From positions 1 to 33,999 of the IMG/VR virus record IMGVR_UViG_3300034012_001166: a DNA stretch of 33,999 bases; one strand, 5' to 3'. This stretch comes from a virus. How positions within the stretch are numbered: the stretch's first letter is position 1; every line of letters starts with the position of its first letter. Positions 22,560-33,027 of this stretch are shown here, one piece after another. Both the position numbers and the translations under genes were made by a program. Under the pieces are notes generated by a model. That model searched no databases and was not told the origin of the DNA. It saw only the letters and a list, made by a program, of their open reading frames with translations.

Positions 22560-23216
22560 TTAGCTAACTTTTGTTATAGTGATTGGAATAGTTACTCTTG
22601 CTCCGCTATCTCTACCTGTTACTATTAATACAGTTTGTAATTGTGTTTGGTTACCAAACAATGTATTAATAGTAGTACCAGCCATGTTTAATGTAGTACC
22701 AATTACTGTTTTAGATACATTAGTTCCTAAGGTAGTTGTTGAATTTAGTGAGGTAGCTTGTGTTGTGTTAATACCTACACCATTAAATACACTCATTGTT
22801 CTAACATCACCAATAGTAAAGTTATATCCTGATGCTTCATAAGTTTGTGAACCACCTAAATAGTTTAATGTTTGAGGAGTAATTGAAAGTGAAGCTCCTT
22901 GTTTCAATACTATATTAGTATATCCAATATTAAGAATAGGCATTTTAGCTGTACCACGAGGTAATGTAGTAAGTTGATATTTCATTATTTGAGTTTCATC
23001 TGAGAATGCTTCTAATAATGGCATACCTTCAATAGCTTGACCGTAATAAGCAGAACCTGAAGGATTATTTGGGTTATAAAGTGTGTAATCAATTTCATCA
23101 TCAGATAATGAAAATTGAGTAATACGGAATGTGCCGTCGTTTTTAGCTAATAGTTCTCTACCTTTTTTAGTTAAGATAGCATCAACTGTTATAATTTGGT
23201 TATTTAAATATCCCAT
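22560..23216 (-). CDS. Conserved virion protein, baseplate or tail associated (218 aa)
   Basis: MGYLNNQIITVDAILTKKGR, the following ELLAKNDGTFRITQFSLSDD segment and DYTLYNPNNPSGSAYYG (first 62 residues) form a strongly conserved N-terminal domain that I recognise in T4-like phages of aquatic bacteria. It is always among structural genes. The C-terminal half is beta-rich and Thr/Asn-rich. No catalytic motif or membrane segment occurs. The upstream gap holds an ATATTTATAA element (23234-23243), the only clear gap within the tail block apart from that at 31170-31188. Its exact position in the particle is unknown. Confidence 0.65.
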   Translation of the reverse strand: MGYLNNQIITVDAILTKKGRELLAKNDGTFRITQFSLSDDEIDYTLYNPNNPSGSAYYGQAIEGMPLLEAFSDETQIMKYQLTTLPRGTAKMPILNIGYTNIVLKQGASLSITPQTLNYLGGSQTYEASGYNFTIGDVRTMSVFNGVGINTTQATSLNSTTTLGTNVSKTVIGTTLNMAGTTINTLFGNQTQLQTVLIVTGRDSGARVTIPITITKVS

Positions 23217-23233
23217 TTTTTATATATAATTTA

Positions 23234-23243
23234 TTATAAATAT
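23234..23243 (-). promoter_or_regulatory. Intergenic ATATTTATAA element
   Basis: The coding strand reads TAATATTTATAATAAA. It overlaps the last base of the stop codon of the 505-residue structural gene and ends 17 bases before the ATG at 23216. It is one of the best matches. Confidence 0.45.
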
Positions 23244-24760
23244 TATGTTAATAAGCCTTCTGCGGCAAGTTTTTGTATTATAGTTGTAAAATTGTCTTCT
23301 ATTTCTTGAGAAGCATATTGAGGTTTAATAAAACCAGTTAATTGTTGACCTGTTGTACCTGTGGGTTTAGGCACGTTTAGTATTATTTGATTACCTGCAT
23401 TTGGGTTTATTCTAAATACTGTAAAGTGATCTAGAATAGAACCTGATGGAACTGGTGGCATTATATCTATTTGAGCTAAACCTACACTTCCTATTGTATA
23501 TGTACTAACATTGTATATTTTTGACATTTTAGTTTTATCATATTCAAAACGTATATAATCACCAGGAAGTAAATATGATGGAGAAAAGATGGTACTAAAT
23601 CCTAATGATGATGTTGGATTAATTTGTGTATAATCACTTTGGGGATTAAGTATATTAGTTAATTTTACAGAAGTTATTAAAGATTGAGTAACATTAGATG
23701 ATGTTGGGTAACTTAGAGCTACCCAGTATGGTGCTTCTACTTCTAAAGCATTAGAATAATTAGTAGTTGCTACAAAAGAAGTATTTAATGTGTTAGGAGA
23801 AGAACCAACTAATAACAAGGATGGTGAAAAGGGACTTAATGATTCTAACTTGTATCTTACTCTTATTCGTGATCCACTTTCAAATGTTTGAGGTAAAGTT
23901 TGTATGTAATTTAAATAACCTAAGTTAGATAAACCACCTTGCGCTCTATATATTTTACCTTCTTCTGTTGTTATAATACTTTGGAGTGGTGGAGTAGTTG
24001 AATTTGAAAAATTAGCTCCAGGTGAAGCAACTTCTATATCTAATGATTGAGATGTTACAAAATTATCAGTAGATTCTATTATTTGCATATATAGTACTTC
24101 ACTAGCACTTAATCCACTAACTAACATACTAGCTTTAAAAACAACTTTAGTGCTATAATCATATGAGCTAGTTGAAAAAGTATAAGTGTATGTTGAGTTA
24201 TTATAACTAGATGATGGATCAAATAATTCATATGGATAATCTACAGTTGTAAAAGTTGTAGCTGTTATAGTACTTGTATTAACTTTTTTAGCTGAGAATG
24301 AAAAGTCAGGAATAAAAGATGTTTGTAATGATGTTCCTCCTTGAGAAAAACTCATTGTTGTAATATAATCTCTTCTTCCAGAACCTGTTTCTGAAGTTAG
24401 AATAGTTTCTATTCTTCCTATATCAGTAACCGTTTTAGTTCCTAATAATGAATTAAATAATGTTGTTCCTTCTAGACTTGTAACATTTACTATTTTCCCA
24501 GCCTCAAAATTTTGTATTAAATTTAATACATCAATAGAATTAGGTTGTGGAGTAACCACATTACCTTGAGCATCAATTAAATATTTTACAAAATAAGCTG
24601 TTTGGTCTATAAGTTCAGGACCTGTTCCTCCTACACTACTAAAGTAAGCAAAATATGTTTGATTTTTTTCAGCAGCTGGTAGGGCACCATATCCACTTCC
24701 ATCATTGGTAAGAGTATTAAAATCTCCTTGAATATTTGCACTATATAAATTTTCTGACAT
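23243..24760 (-). CDS. Virion structural protein (505 aa)
   Basis: A beta-rich protein with high Ser/Thr/Tyr and no enzymatic motif, starting MSENLYSANIQGDFNTLT. The C-terminus changes to a helical end with IEDNFTTIIQKLAAEGLLT. It has no signal sequence. Its size, composition and position between two other structural genes (stop next to the following start, one base apart on the upstream side) place it among baseplate or tail-fibre-like proteins. No named family is recognised. Confidence 0.6.
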   Translation of the reverse strand: MSENLYSANIQGDFNTLTNDGSGYGALPAAEKNQTYFAYFSSVGGTGPELIDQTAYFVKYLIDAQGNVVTPQPNSIDVLNLIQNFEAGKIVNVTSLEGTTLFNSLLGTKTVTDIGRIETILTSETGSGRRDYITTMSFSQGGTSLQTSFIPDFSFSAKKVNTSTITATTFTTVDYPYELFDPSSSYNNSTYTYTFSTSSYDYSTKVVFKASMLVSGLSASEVLYMQIIESTDNFVTSQSLDIEVASPGANFSNSTTPPLQSIITTEEGKIYRAQGGLSNLGYLNYIQTLPQTFESGSRIRVRYKLESLSPFSPSLLLVGSSPNTLNTSFVATTNYSNALEVEAPYWVALSYPTSSNVTQSLITSVKLTNILNPQSDYTQINPTSSLGFSTIFSPSYLLPGDYIRFEYDKTKMSKIYNVSTYTIGSVGLAQIDIMPPVPSGSILDHFTVFRINPNAGNQIILNVPKPTGTTGQQLTGFIKPQYASQEIEDNFTTIIQKLAAEGLLT

Positions 24761-24761
24761 A

Positions 24762-25700
24762 TTATATTGTTCTATATGAATTTGTTCTACTACCGTTATA
24801 TCTCAAATTAGACCATGCTTTTGAATTATAATTTGAGTCTTGAACAAAAGCTCTATCTGCTGTTCCAGATATGATAAGACCAAAATTGACAGGAACCAAG
24901 GGATTTTGAGAATAATCTACATCCATCCATATATTAGAATATTGAGGCGTTTCTGCATTGTCTAATAATGGATTATAGTCATTGTAATCAAAATTAAGAG
25001 CATCTGGGTCAAATATTGATAATGATGATGAGCCATCAAATTGGGGAGTAACATTATATATACTCATACTAACAGTAGCACTAGCAGAATTACTAAAATT
25101 ATAAGTATATACAGCTAAAGTTTCTGTTTCTGTTAATGATAAACTTCCAGTTAATGTTATATCAATACTACCATTACCTATAACTAATCCTAATAAATTA
25201 TCAGGGTCAACTGGGTTTAATGTTGTATAAGATGTACCAGTTGAGTTTTTATAAATACTATGAGTTGTAGCAGCATTAGATACATTTGATATATTTACAT
25301 TAACTTTAACTGGTATATTAGGAGTGTCTCCAAAAGTATATACACCTGTAGTAGCGTCAAAGTATCCTAGGTTATTTCCATTTGTAGTACTATAATTTCT
25401 TACTTTTATAAGATTACCAATAGTTGGAGGTTGAAGATTTGCTTTTGAACTAGTAACACTATAATTATTGATATTTCCTTTAGAAGACGTAGCCTCAGTA
25501 GTTGATATCCCATATAAGTAGAAATTAGCTTGTTCTTGAGTAGTTAAAATAGGATATAAAACTGATCCTCTATCAGGATATATTAGGGTAATAGTTTGTA
25601 ACTGTTCTAAGTAATCAGATCTATCTAATCCTCCTGAATCGTATCTATTAACTTTAATATATTTGACACCTTCGTTAACTGTAAATCCGTAATCTGGCAT
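24762..25700 (-). CDS. Virion structural protein, conserved C-terminal segment (312 aa)
   Basis: The N-terminus MPDYGFTVNEGVKYIKVNRY is followed by beta-rich Ser/Asn-rich sequence. The C-terminal region (about 235-305) carries DYNPLLDNAETPQYSNIWMD and VDYSQNPLVPVNFGLI. GTADRAFVQDSNYNSKAWSN and RYNGSRTNSY follow, a segment I associate with uncharacterised baseplate proteins of large phages. No enzyme motif is present. Gene order indicates it is assembled with the 1340-residue protein encoded upstream. Confidence 0.6.
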   Translation of the reverse strand: MPDYGFTVNEGVKYIKVNRYDSGGLDRSDYLEQLQTITLIYPDRGSVLYPILTTQEQANFYLYGISTTEATSSKGNINNYSVTSSKANLQPPTIGNLIKVRNYSTTNGNNLGYFDATTGVYTFGDTPNIPVKVNVNISNVSNAATTHSIYKNSTGTSYTTLNPVDPDNLLGLVIGNGSIDITLTGSLSLTETETLAVYTYNFSNSASATVSMSIYNVTPQFDGSSSLSIFDPDALNFDYNDYNPLLDNAETPQYSNIWMDVDYSQNPLVPVNFGLIISGTADRAFVQDSNYNSKAWSNLRYNGSRTNSYRTI

Positions 25701-25715
25701 AGTTGCTTATTTTAA

Positions 25716-28700
25716 TTATCTTCCGCCTGTTGGGGCTCCAGGTGTAATTGATGGGTTAATTGTACTTCCGGTATCATACCATAAATATATTTCACCTTGA
25801 TTTGGTGAAGTATTAATATTTAAAAAGCTTTCTAGTGGAGTTATATTACTTAGATATAATGTTGGGTCATAATATACTTCAAAAGTAGTAGGATATTTAA
25901 AATCATTAGCATCATTTAATTCTCCATTTGTTACAATATATTCTGTTCCTGGTAATTCTCCATTATAAAACTCATCTTGTGTTGAATGGATTATGGTAGA
26001 CACCCCAGTTGATCCAGTATAATATTGAGGCCATGTCTGATTTGAGTAAGGGTTAATATATGTTAAACCAAATTGTGGGTAAAGTATATTAAGTGGGACA
26101 TTTAAATTTTTAATCCAAAGTGAAAATCTTTCACCATATGAACAAGATATAGATGATGTGATATTAAAAGTTAGAGATCCTTCATTAGAAGAAACTAATG
26201 TACCCTGTTGTGATGATGATAAATAAACTGTAAATGTATTACCACCCCCAGAATTACTTCCAGATGCAAATAGTTGTATGTCACCGTAAAAATAGGTAAT
26301 TATCTCACCACTATTTGGATCCCAATAAAAATTGTTATTTATTGGGTTATTAGTTGTTATACTTGCATTTGAAGATGAAATAACATAATAATTTAAGATA
26401 TCAGATGATGTCACATAAAAATTAGAACCACTTATTATAAAAGGGTAATCTTGATTAGGTGAAAGTACATTATATTGGTTAAATGTTCCTCCAGTACTAC
26501 CAGTTATAAAAGCAGTGTCAATAGAACCACTATATGTTAAATCTTCTCCATAATTATATGAACTACTTAATCCTAAACTTGATGAATAAGTAGTTGCATT
26601 TTGATATTGAGTATTATCAACTTGTGGTTGAGGATACTTATTTCTTTCTAATAGATGTTGTTTAATAACTACACCAGATGTAAGACTTGTTCTTGCGGGA
26701 ACAAAATCTTTAATCATTTTAAATAATGAGTTATCAAAATATTTAATTAATCTTATATAATCAAATAAATTATATGTAGCAAAATATTTTTGAAAGAAAT
26801 TATTACTTAAAGCATTTAAATCAGGATATGAAGTAGCAGATGAAGATACTTGTCTTGGATCACCAATGTACTCACCTATATTAAAATATCCTAATGAATC
26901 TATAATATCATCATTAATTTCATTTTGAGGTGAGAATGCTACTTCTAATAAATTAACATCAGGTGATTCACTATTTAATGATGGATAATTTTGTTCTAGG
27001 CTAGTATACTGTGATAATACACTTCCTGTAGGTAAACTAGAAGATACAATTTGTATTTTATCTGTTACTCTACCTCTTAAACCTATAATAGGAGAGTTTA
27101 AGAATCTAGTTTCTATATTAGGGGTAAAAGTAACATTAGTTAATGTTGCGTTATTAGAAGCTATAAATGAGCTTGTTGAAGCCCAAGATCCAGTAGCTCT
27201 AGGATGTACTGAGCCTGAGTTAGTATATAAGTCTCCTCCTAAAGGTAATCTAAATACTAAGTAATCATCATATAAAACTTCCCCAGAATAATCTATAGAT
27301 TGGGGATTCATTACAAAATCTTTAAATGAATCTACACTTCCTGTTTTAATCCAATATCTTATTTCTTGTAGTGAACCTGTAAATCTATTGTATGTTGTTC
27401 CACCTAAACTAACAGATGAAGATAAAAATGTTGAAGTGGAGGTGAATGATTCAGTCCAAAAATTTACAGATGATGTGATTGAAGAAGAAGCTAAGTATCC
27501 TATTTGATTACCATCATATCCATCATAATATAATTTATTACCAGCATACAATGTATAAGTATTTTCAAATTTATTAATCATAATTGACCACCAATTATGA
27601 TCAAAAAATGGTAAATACACACTAGCTGTATTTGTAATATTAGTTGTATCTGGGTAAAATGTTAAATAAGCATGTTGATAATATGGGTTTACAATTGAGC
27701 CACTATATGAACCTGTAGTTAAACCTGATCCACTATATTTAATAACTAATGAAGCTGAAGGGTAATTTGTTGGGTCAAGTAATGAGGATAAATTCCAAAG
27801 TTGATAATTTGACCCGGTATCAAAATCACTTGTTTTAAATCTAAATTGTACTGATGAGGCTTTGAATTGGTTAATACTAGCACTCCACACAGTATTTAAA
27901 AACCATGGGGTTGAGATTATAGCTGAGCTACTTGCAACAGCAGTGTAATTATACTGTTGATCAAAATAATCATAAGTAGAAGTATCTTTATCTCTACCTC
28001 CAAATTCACTGATTCTTAATATAGTATCAGGTACACCAAAACAATTTATTAAAGCACGTAAACCAGGTATAGTACCTTTAGTTTTAGCTAAATAAGGTAA
28101 GTTATGATAAATACGTTTATATACTTCTTTATTAATATCATCTAATGGCATCACAGATGCGTCATAAGAAGATGTAATATAACTATTAATATATTCTTGG
28201 CCTGAGTTAGCTGTTACAGGTAATGTAGGTGTAGTTAATGGGTTTCTAGCTCCATACCCTAAGAATGCTGAGTATAAATCGTTTGATGAAAAGTTATTTT
28301 GATATAGTTTAACACCGAATGATCTTAATGCTTCTGCTACTAAATCTTTAGAAATACCATAATCTAATCTATTATCAGCTTGATATAAATTAGTCACATC
28401 TTTATAATAAATCCAAATGTTATCATAGTTTTGAGCCACCATATCAATGAATAACTTATATGGGTCATTTTGTGGATCATCTCTAAGATACTCAGGAATT
28501 GTATAAAGTAAATAATCTGAGTTTTGGTCATCAAATATAGATGCGCTTCCTAAAATTCCTGATGGGTTATTTAGGTCATCATCTCCTAACCAAGTAATTA
28601 CTTGGGCTGAGGTTGGACTGTATAGAGTATATGGAACTGTTGAGGTAGACTTAGGCCATGAATATGAACCTGTTCCATAATATAGATAATATTCATACCC

Positions 28701-29738
28701 ATCAAAATTATCAATTATATTATTAATTTGATTTGTTAAAATACTAGTATTACTTGAGGTATCGTATCCTGAGAATGAAGAGTTAATAACATTTATTTCA
28801 GCTTGAGAAGAAGATATTTGAGTTACTTTATATTGAAAGTTTTTTATTCTTTGTACAGCTGAGGAGAAATGGATAAAATTTGAAAAATCAGTATAATTAA
28901 CACTAATTTCTATCCCAGATGAAGACATTAAATTATTTAATTGGGAATATTGAGTAGATAATAATGAGCTAGTAATGAGATCATTATAATTAGTATAAGG
29001 TGTTGAATTATTTATTAAATCTTTAGTATCTAAATTAAGGTTAGGACCTTTTAAAGCAAAAGATACTAATGTTGGAGTTACAGGAGTAGGGGTAATTGAT
29101 ATATCAAATACTAATGAATCAGCTATTTTAGTTACTATCCATAATGGAACAGTAATACCGATGTTATTAGGAAGTGGATTATATAAATTAATTATTATAT
29201 CAAAAGTAGTAGAATCAATAGCTATATTATTAGCTACAGTTAAAACATTATTTCCAAAATTTAAATAAAAATCTTCAAAATATAAAACATTATTAAATAA
29301 TGATTCTTTAAAAGAATTTACTTGGGTTACTAAATCACTATTTGGATTTGTACTACGGATTACAACTTCAGTTCTATCTGGTGAGATAGATTTAATAAAA
29401 AATGATTGGTTATCATATGAAGAACCAAGTTCATTTTTATAAAAATTATAATATACATTATATTCACCATTGTCAAATCCTCTAGATCCTAAATCTAAAT
29501 CAGGATTGATTATAATATCACTTACTGATGATGAAATTACTGTTCCATTTGTTGGGAATGAATAATCAGTATACTTATAATCTACTGTCTGGAATGAATT
29601 ATTCGGTGTAGTTATAATATACTCTATATAATCTGTTGCCGGATCAAAAGAAGAAGTTATAATCTGTGATGAAATTAACGCTTCATCATTTGAAGAATAA
29701 GGTGTTGGAGAAGAAAGGTCAATTATATCTACAGCCAT
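25716..29738 (-). CDS. Large baseplate/tail protein with LamG-like domain (1340 aa)
   Basis: The N-terminal half is beta-rich and Ser/Asn-rich. Around 440-475 it has DNIWIYYKDVTNLYQADNRL and LVAEALRSFGVKLYQNNF. Around 546-580 it has LPYLAKTKGTIPGLRALINC, FGVPDTILRISEFGG. The KTKGT-GLRALI-FG signature is typical of tail proteins of the P2 gpI/T4 gp7 type. At about 620-805 a concanavalin/LamG-like domain is suggested by FRFKTSDFDTGSNYQLW, WWSIMINKFENTYTLYAG and GSLQEIRYWIKTGS. This fold often binds glycans. The last part is Ser/Tyr-rich. It is the largest gene of the window and probably a wedge or arm component contacting the receptor apparatus. No protease or lysozyme motif is visible. Confidence 0.7.
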   Translation of the reverse strand: MAVDIIDLSSPTPYSSNDEALISSQIITSSFDPATDYIEYIITTPNNSFQTVDYKYTDYSFPTNGTVISSSVSDIIINPDLDLGSRGFDNGEYNVYYNFYKNELGSSYDNQSFFIKSISPDRTEVVIRSTNPNSDLVTQVNSFKESLFNNVLYFEDFYLNFGNNVLTVANNIAIDSTTFDIIINLYNPLPNNIGITVPLWIVTKIADSLVFDISITPTPVTPTLVSFALKGPNLNLDTKDLINNSTPYTNYNDLITSSLLSTQYSQLNNLMSSSGIEISVNYTDFSNFIHFSSAVQRIKNFQYKVTQISSSQAEINVINSSFSGYDTSSNTSILTNQINNIIDNFDGYEYYLYYGTGSYSWPKSTSTVPYTLYSPTSAQVITWLGDDDLNNPSGILGSASIFDDQNSDYLLYTIPEYLRDDPQNDPYKLFIDMVAQNYDNIWIYYKDVTNLYQADNRLDYGISKDLVAEALRSFGVKLYQNNFSSNDLYSAFLGYGARNPLTTPTLPVTANSGQEYINSYITSSYDASVMPLDDINKEVYKRIYHNLPYLAKTKGTIPGLRALINCFGVPDTILRISEFGGRDKDTSTYDYFDQQYNYTAVASSSAIISTPWFLNTVWSASINQFKASSVQFRFKTSDFDTGSNYQLWNLSSLLDPTNYPSASLVIKYSGSGLTTGSYSGSIVNPYYQHAYLTFYPDTTNITNTASVYLPFFDHNWWSIMINKFENTYTLYAGNKLYYDGYDGNQIGYLASSSITSSVNFWTESFTSTSTFLSSSVSLGGTTYNRFTGSLQEIRYWIKTGSVDSFKDFVMNPQSIDYSGEVLYDDYLVFRLPLGGDLYTNSGSVHPRATGSWASTSSFIASNNATLTNVTFTPNIETRFLNSPIIGLRGRVTDKIQIVSSSLPTGSVLSQYTSLEQNYPSLNSESPDVNLLEVAFSPQNEINDDIIDSLGYFNIGEYIGDPRQVSSSATSYPDLNALSNNFFQKYFATYNLFDYIRLIKYFDNSLFKMIKDFVPARTSLTSGVVIKQHLLERNKYPQPQVDNTQYQNATTYSSSLGLSSSYNYGEDLTYSGSIDTAFITGSTGGTFNQYNVLSPNQDYPFIISGSNFYVTSSDILNYYVISSSNASITTNNPINNNFYWDPNSGEIITYFYGDIQLFASGSNSGGGNTFTVYLSSSQQGTLVSSNEGSLTFNITSSISCSYGERFSLWIKNLNVPLNILYPQFGLTYINPYSNQTWPQYYTGSTGVSTIIHSTQDEFYNGELPGTEYIVTNGELNDANDFKYPTTFEVYYDPTLYLSNITPLESFLNINTSPNQGEIYLWYDTGSTINPSITPGAPTGGR

Positions 29739-29740
29739 TT

Positions 29741-30088
29741 TTATATATTTTGTACACTAGAAGAAATTTGTAAGTTTAAGTTTTGTTGTTCAATTATTAA
29801 TAATTGTTGTCTTAATACTGTAATTTCATCTAATAATAATTGTATATCTTCATTTGTATTAGAAGTATTTATATAGTCTCCACTTGTTTTTACTAAATAA
29901 GCATGAGAATTGGTATTCCCTTCAGCAGGAATATCATAAAATATCTTACTGTAATATTGAAAAAATTGTTCAACAGTTATTGTATCTTCTACAGGTATAG
30001 TAGGAGTGATTTGAGTAAAAGAAGTATCAATAACATTAAGATATTCTCTTCTATTATAAACTGTTTTATTTAAGGTATAATTAGCCAT
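29741..30088 (-). CDS. Small conserved baseplate-region protein with C-terminal coiled coil (115 aa)
   Basis: The N-terminal part has YNRREYLNVIDTSFTQI (11-27), VEQFFQYYSKIFYDIPAEGN and THAYLVK-like residues (about 40-68). These form a compact conserved segment that I associate with small proteins next to baseplate genes in large phages. The C-terminal 35 residues form a Leu/Gln-rich coiled coil (DEITVLRQQLLIIEQQNLNL). The gene overlaps the upstream DNRLRE-like gene by eight bases, so the products are made in linked amounts. A trimerising connector is plausible, but this is inference. Confidence 0.6.
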   Translation of the reverse strand: MANYTLNKTVYNRREYLNVIDTSFTQITPTIPVEDTITVEQFFQYYSKIFYDIPAEGNTNSHAYLVKTSGDYINTSNTNEDIQLLLDEITVLRQQLLIIEQQNLNLQISSSVQNI

Positions 30089-31169
30089 TTATTACTTTAA
30101 AAGTGTAATCATTATCAAATATTAAAACATTGTTATCTATAATAGTTTTAATTAAAATACTATAATATCTTTCAGGTTCTAGACCATTCATATATAATGT
30201 AAAATAACTTCCATTAGCATCCACGCTTAATTGAGTAAATTGATTATCAAAATCAACTACATATTCATTTGTGTATGTATCTTTAATAGCGTAATATGAG
30301 GCTGTAGGTAAATAATAATTTTGAGTATAATAAGAAGATGTTGAGAATATTCTAGTTGGGTACTCAGGTCTACTATTTACTCTAAATTTATTTATACTAT
30401 CAGGATTAAATGTACCTGGGTTTTCATCTATAGCTATTGTAGCTGGTAGTGTGGTTAGTTCAGTTAATGAACCTGTGTTAAATGAGTAGTCTCTCCATTT
30501 TATTTCTAATTGTGGAGGATATATAGTATGGGTATCTCTTGAAAAATAATCTAAATTGATATTATATAAAAGATTATCTACAAATTCAACAGATTGTTTA
30601 ATAAGAAATCCATTATTAGCTATAGACCCAGAGAACCAACTTCTAACAATAGGTGTAACATTTATGTTTATATCTTTATCATCATAGTATGAAAATGACT
30701 GCGTATAAGAGGCAGTATACCAGTTACCTCCACCACTCACGGAACCATATGATCCTGTTACTCCTGTTGGAAAACCCGCTGTTCTCCATGCTCCACTACC
30801 TGAAGATAATCTATCATACCAACTTACTCCATTAGTATATTCTGGGGAGTATGAGTATTTTCCTGTACCCATATTCCATGAACCTGTCACAGCATATACT
30901 TCTAAAGTAGTATCAAAATTTAACCCATTAGCTTCAGCTATGAATCCTCTTAGTGAAGCACTCCAAGTAGATCCACTTACTTTATTAGTAATAACATCCG
31001 CTATTTCTGTAGATGAAAATTGTATTAAAGTTCTAGCAGCTTGGGTATTACCACTATCTTGAGCGTCCTCAATACTTACAGATAATATTTCATTTAATCC
31101 TGTGTTTTTATTAGGATATCTAGAATATATTGTTGCGTCTTGGGAAGGGAATAATTTGTATACTGCCAT
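30081..31169 (-). CDS. DNRLRE-like beta-rich virion protein (362 aa)
   Basis: DATIYSRYPNKNTG (10-23), AARTLIQFSS (44-53) and later VTPIVRSWFSGSIANNGFLI (about 168-187) are the landmarks of DNRLRE-type beta-sandwich domains, with the GVSWYDR turn between them. Such domains occur in cell-surface and phage adhesion proteins. The C-terminal region (about 225-362) is a further beta domain ending YTFKVING. The position next to gp6- and gp25-like genes indicates a baseplate or fibre-attachment role. The domain name is a recognition call; a receptor-binding role is only possible. Confidence 0.65.
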   Translation of the reverse strand: MAVYKLFPSQDATIYSRYPNKNTGLNEILSVSIEDAQDSGNTQAARTLIQFSSTEIADVITNKVSGSTWSASLRGFIAEANGLNFDTTLEVYAVTGSWNMGTGKYSYSPEYTNGVSWYDRLSSGSGAWRTAGFPTGVTGSYGSVSGGGNWYTASYTQSFSYYDDKDININVTPIVRSWFSGSIANNGFLIKQSVEFVDNLLYNINLDYFSRDTHTIYPPQLEIKWRDYSFNTGSLTELTTLPATIAIDENPGTFNPDSINKFRVNSRPEYPTRIFSTSSYYTQNYYLPTASYYAIKDTYTNEYVVDFDNQFTQLSVDANGSYFTLYMNGLEPERYYSILIKTIIDNNVLIFDNDYTFKVING

Positions 31170-31172
31170 TTG

Positions 31173-31182
31173 TTATAAATAT
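31173..31182 (-). promoter_or_regulatory. Intergenic ATATTTATAA element
   Basis: The coding strand reads TTATATTTATAACAAATG. The element begins six bases after the stop codon of the gp6-like gene and ends three bases before the ATG at 31169. Confidence 0.4.
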
Positions 31183-31188
31183 AAAATA

Positions 31189-33027
31189 TTAAAATGTTAC
31201 AACCTTACCTTTAATATCAACATTAGGATATTTAACTTCAAATATCATTGGGTCTAATGATGGATAAACAACATTATTAACTGTCGCCCCAGTAACATCA
31301 TATGAATAGTTAGAATAACCTAAAGCTGAGCCGTATTTGTTAACAATACTGATATTTTTAACTGTTTGGACTCCATTTACTTTATCTAAAAGCACATATA
31401 AATCTCGCAATATTATAGGTTCATTAATTTGCCATTTATCAATATTAAAATAATCTTGAAGTTTTACTATACAATCTGCTATTACTAAATTACTATTATA
31501 GTTAGGTAAAACAATTATTTCAAAATCTACACCTATATTAATTACAAATGCATCTTTAATTTTGATTGAATCATTTATCACTCTATATTGAGATATATAT
31601 GTTGAAAGATTTTGTTTTAATGCTGGGGAGGATAGAATTAAATGTTTGTTGATATCATATGTTAATATGAATAAATTTAATATTGAAGGAGTTTCCCCAG
31701 GTAGTAAATTAGATATTTTTTCTGACTCAATGTATGCTTTAGCTACATTACCATAATTTGAAGGTAAAGATAATGCTCGTACTAAGTAATCATCTTGCGT
31801 AACTGTTCGTTGTTGGGTTGTAAATGAACCCATTGATTTTAAACGTAAATCATCATCTGTGTCACCAGCTCCACCACCATTAGAAGCTAATGGGTTGGTT
31901 ACAGCTACACTATTAAATATAGCATTAGATAATATTGGGTCTAAGTTATTATTTTGGAATTTAAATAATTCTTTATTATTAATAACACTTAATGTACCAG
32001 CTCCAACATTAGATTGAATTCCTCCACCTACCAAATATCTAACAGTTAAAGTTGTTTGATAAGGAGCTATTCCGTAAGTATCTGTAAATAAGAAATTAGC
32101 TGGGGAGAATGCTGTGTTAAGTTTTGATTTTCTATAAGGTAATCCTAATCCTACATTATCAGAATTAGGTGTTACTTCTTCATCATTATTACTAGTATTA
32201 GTCCCAGCTCCAAATTGGATTTGTAGTGTAGTACTATCTAAAAATCTAGTAACAAATCTACGTTGAACTTTTTTAAGTTGAAGTAAATATGGTGCTTCTC
32301 CACTATCAGATGACAATGAAGGATTATTTATATTAGTATTTTTAATAGTGTCATAAATCATTTCTTGGGCTAGATATGGAACTTCATACCAAGTATTCCC
32401 ATCACTATCAGTTATATCTAAAATTCCTATTATGTTAGAATTATTTATTTCCACTGTTGGAAATGATGTAGGTGTTGTGAATGAAAATGTTTCTGTTTTT
32501 ATTTCAGATGATATTGCTTTTCTAGTTTTTTTTAAAAGATAATAATTAGCATCATATACTGTAACTTCAGTAGGATCTGATGAGCTAGAGAAAGCAAAAT
32601 CAATTGTATCTTGTATTAAAAATTTAGCAGCAGATTGTAGTGGTGATTGGATTGATAAATTCTCAGCTACATAAAATGCATATGAATAATCTGGGAGGTC
32701 TCCTACTAATGGTATTTTTTGATATATATCTATATCTACTGTTGAAACTGATGTTACTTTAGGTGTGTAACCTAACATATATGCTAAAGCATATAAATTA
32801 TCAGATTGTCTAGCATATTGAATAAAATTTTCTTGAATTTGATTATCAAGATAAAAAGACATTATATCCCCAACATAAGCGGACATTTCCATAAACATCA
32901 TTCCTGGAGAGGAAGGGCTAAAATCAGTATATGATGTTGGAAAATAAGTTTTAGCATAATCAATAAGAGAATTTCTAAATTGATTAAAATCTTTATTTAA
33001 ATATGTGATATTTCTAATTTCAGCCAT
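31189..33027 (-). CDS. 6: Baseplate wedge protein gp6-like (baseplate J family), 612 aa
   Basis: The N-terminal segment TDFSPSSPGMMFMEMSAYVG, then DIMSFYLDNQIQENF (about 38-72), is the hallmark of the T4 gp6/baseplate-J family. The middle has RLKSMGSFTTQQRTVTQDDY (about 395-415) and LSLPSNYGNVAKAYIE, matching the conserved core. The length, about 610 residues, fits T4 gp6 (660). The protein forms the ring of the wedge that links neighbouring wedges around the tail tube. Its start codon overlaps the stop of the gp25-like gene by one base, the same gene order as in T4-like phages. This is one of the most secure calls in the window and fixes the phage as contractile-tailed. Confidence 0.9.
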   Translation of the reverse strand: MAEIRNITYLNKDFNQFRNSLIDYAKTYFPTSYTDFSPSSPGMMFMEMSAYVGDIMSFYLDNQIQENFIQYARQSDNLYALAYMLGYTPKVTSVSTVDIDIYQKIPLVGDLPDYSYAFYVAENLSIQSPLQSAAKFLIQDTIDFAFSSSSDPTEVTVYDANYYLLKKTRKAISSEIKTETFSFTTPTSFPTVEINNSNIIGILDITDSDGNTWYEVPYLAQEMIYDTIKNTNINNPSLSSDSGEAPYLLQLKKVQRRFVTRFLDSTTLQIQFGAGTNTSNNDEEVTPNSDNVGLGLPYRKSKLNTAFSPANFLFTDTYGIAPYQTTLTVRYLVGGGIQSNVGAGTLSVINNKELFKFQNNNLDPILSNAIFNSVAVTNPLASNGGGAGDTDDDLRLKSMGSFTTQQRTVTQDDYLVRALSLPSNYGNVAKAYIESEKISNLLPGETPSILNLFILTYDINKHLILSSPALKQNLSTYISQYRVINDSIKIKDAFVINIGVDFEIIVLPNYNSNLVIADCIVKLQDYFNIDKWQINEPIILRDLYVLLDKVNGVQTVKNISIVNKYGSALGYSNYSYDVTGATVNNVVYPSLDPMIFEVKYPNVDIKGKVVTF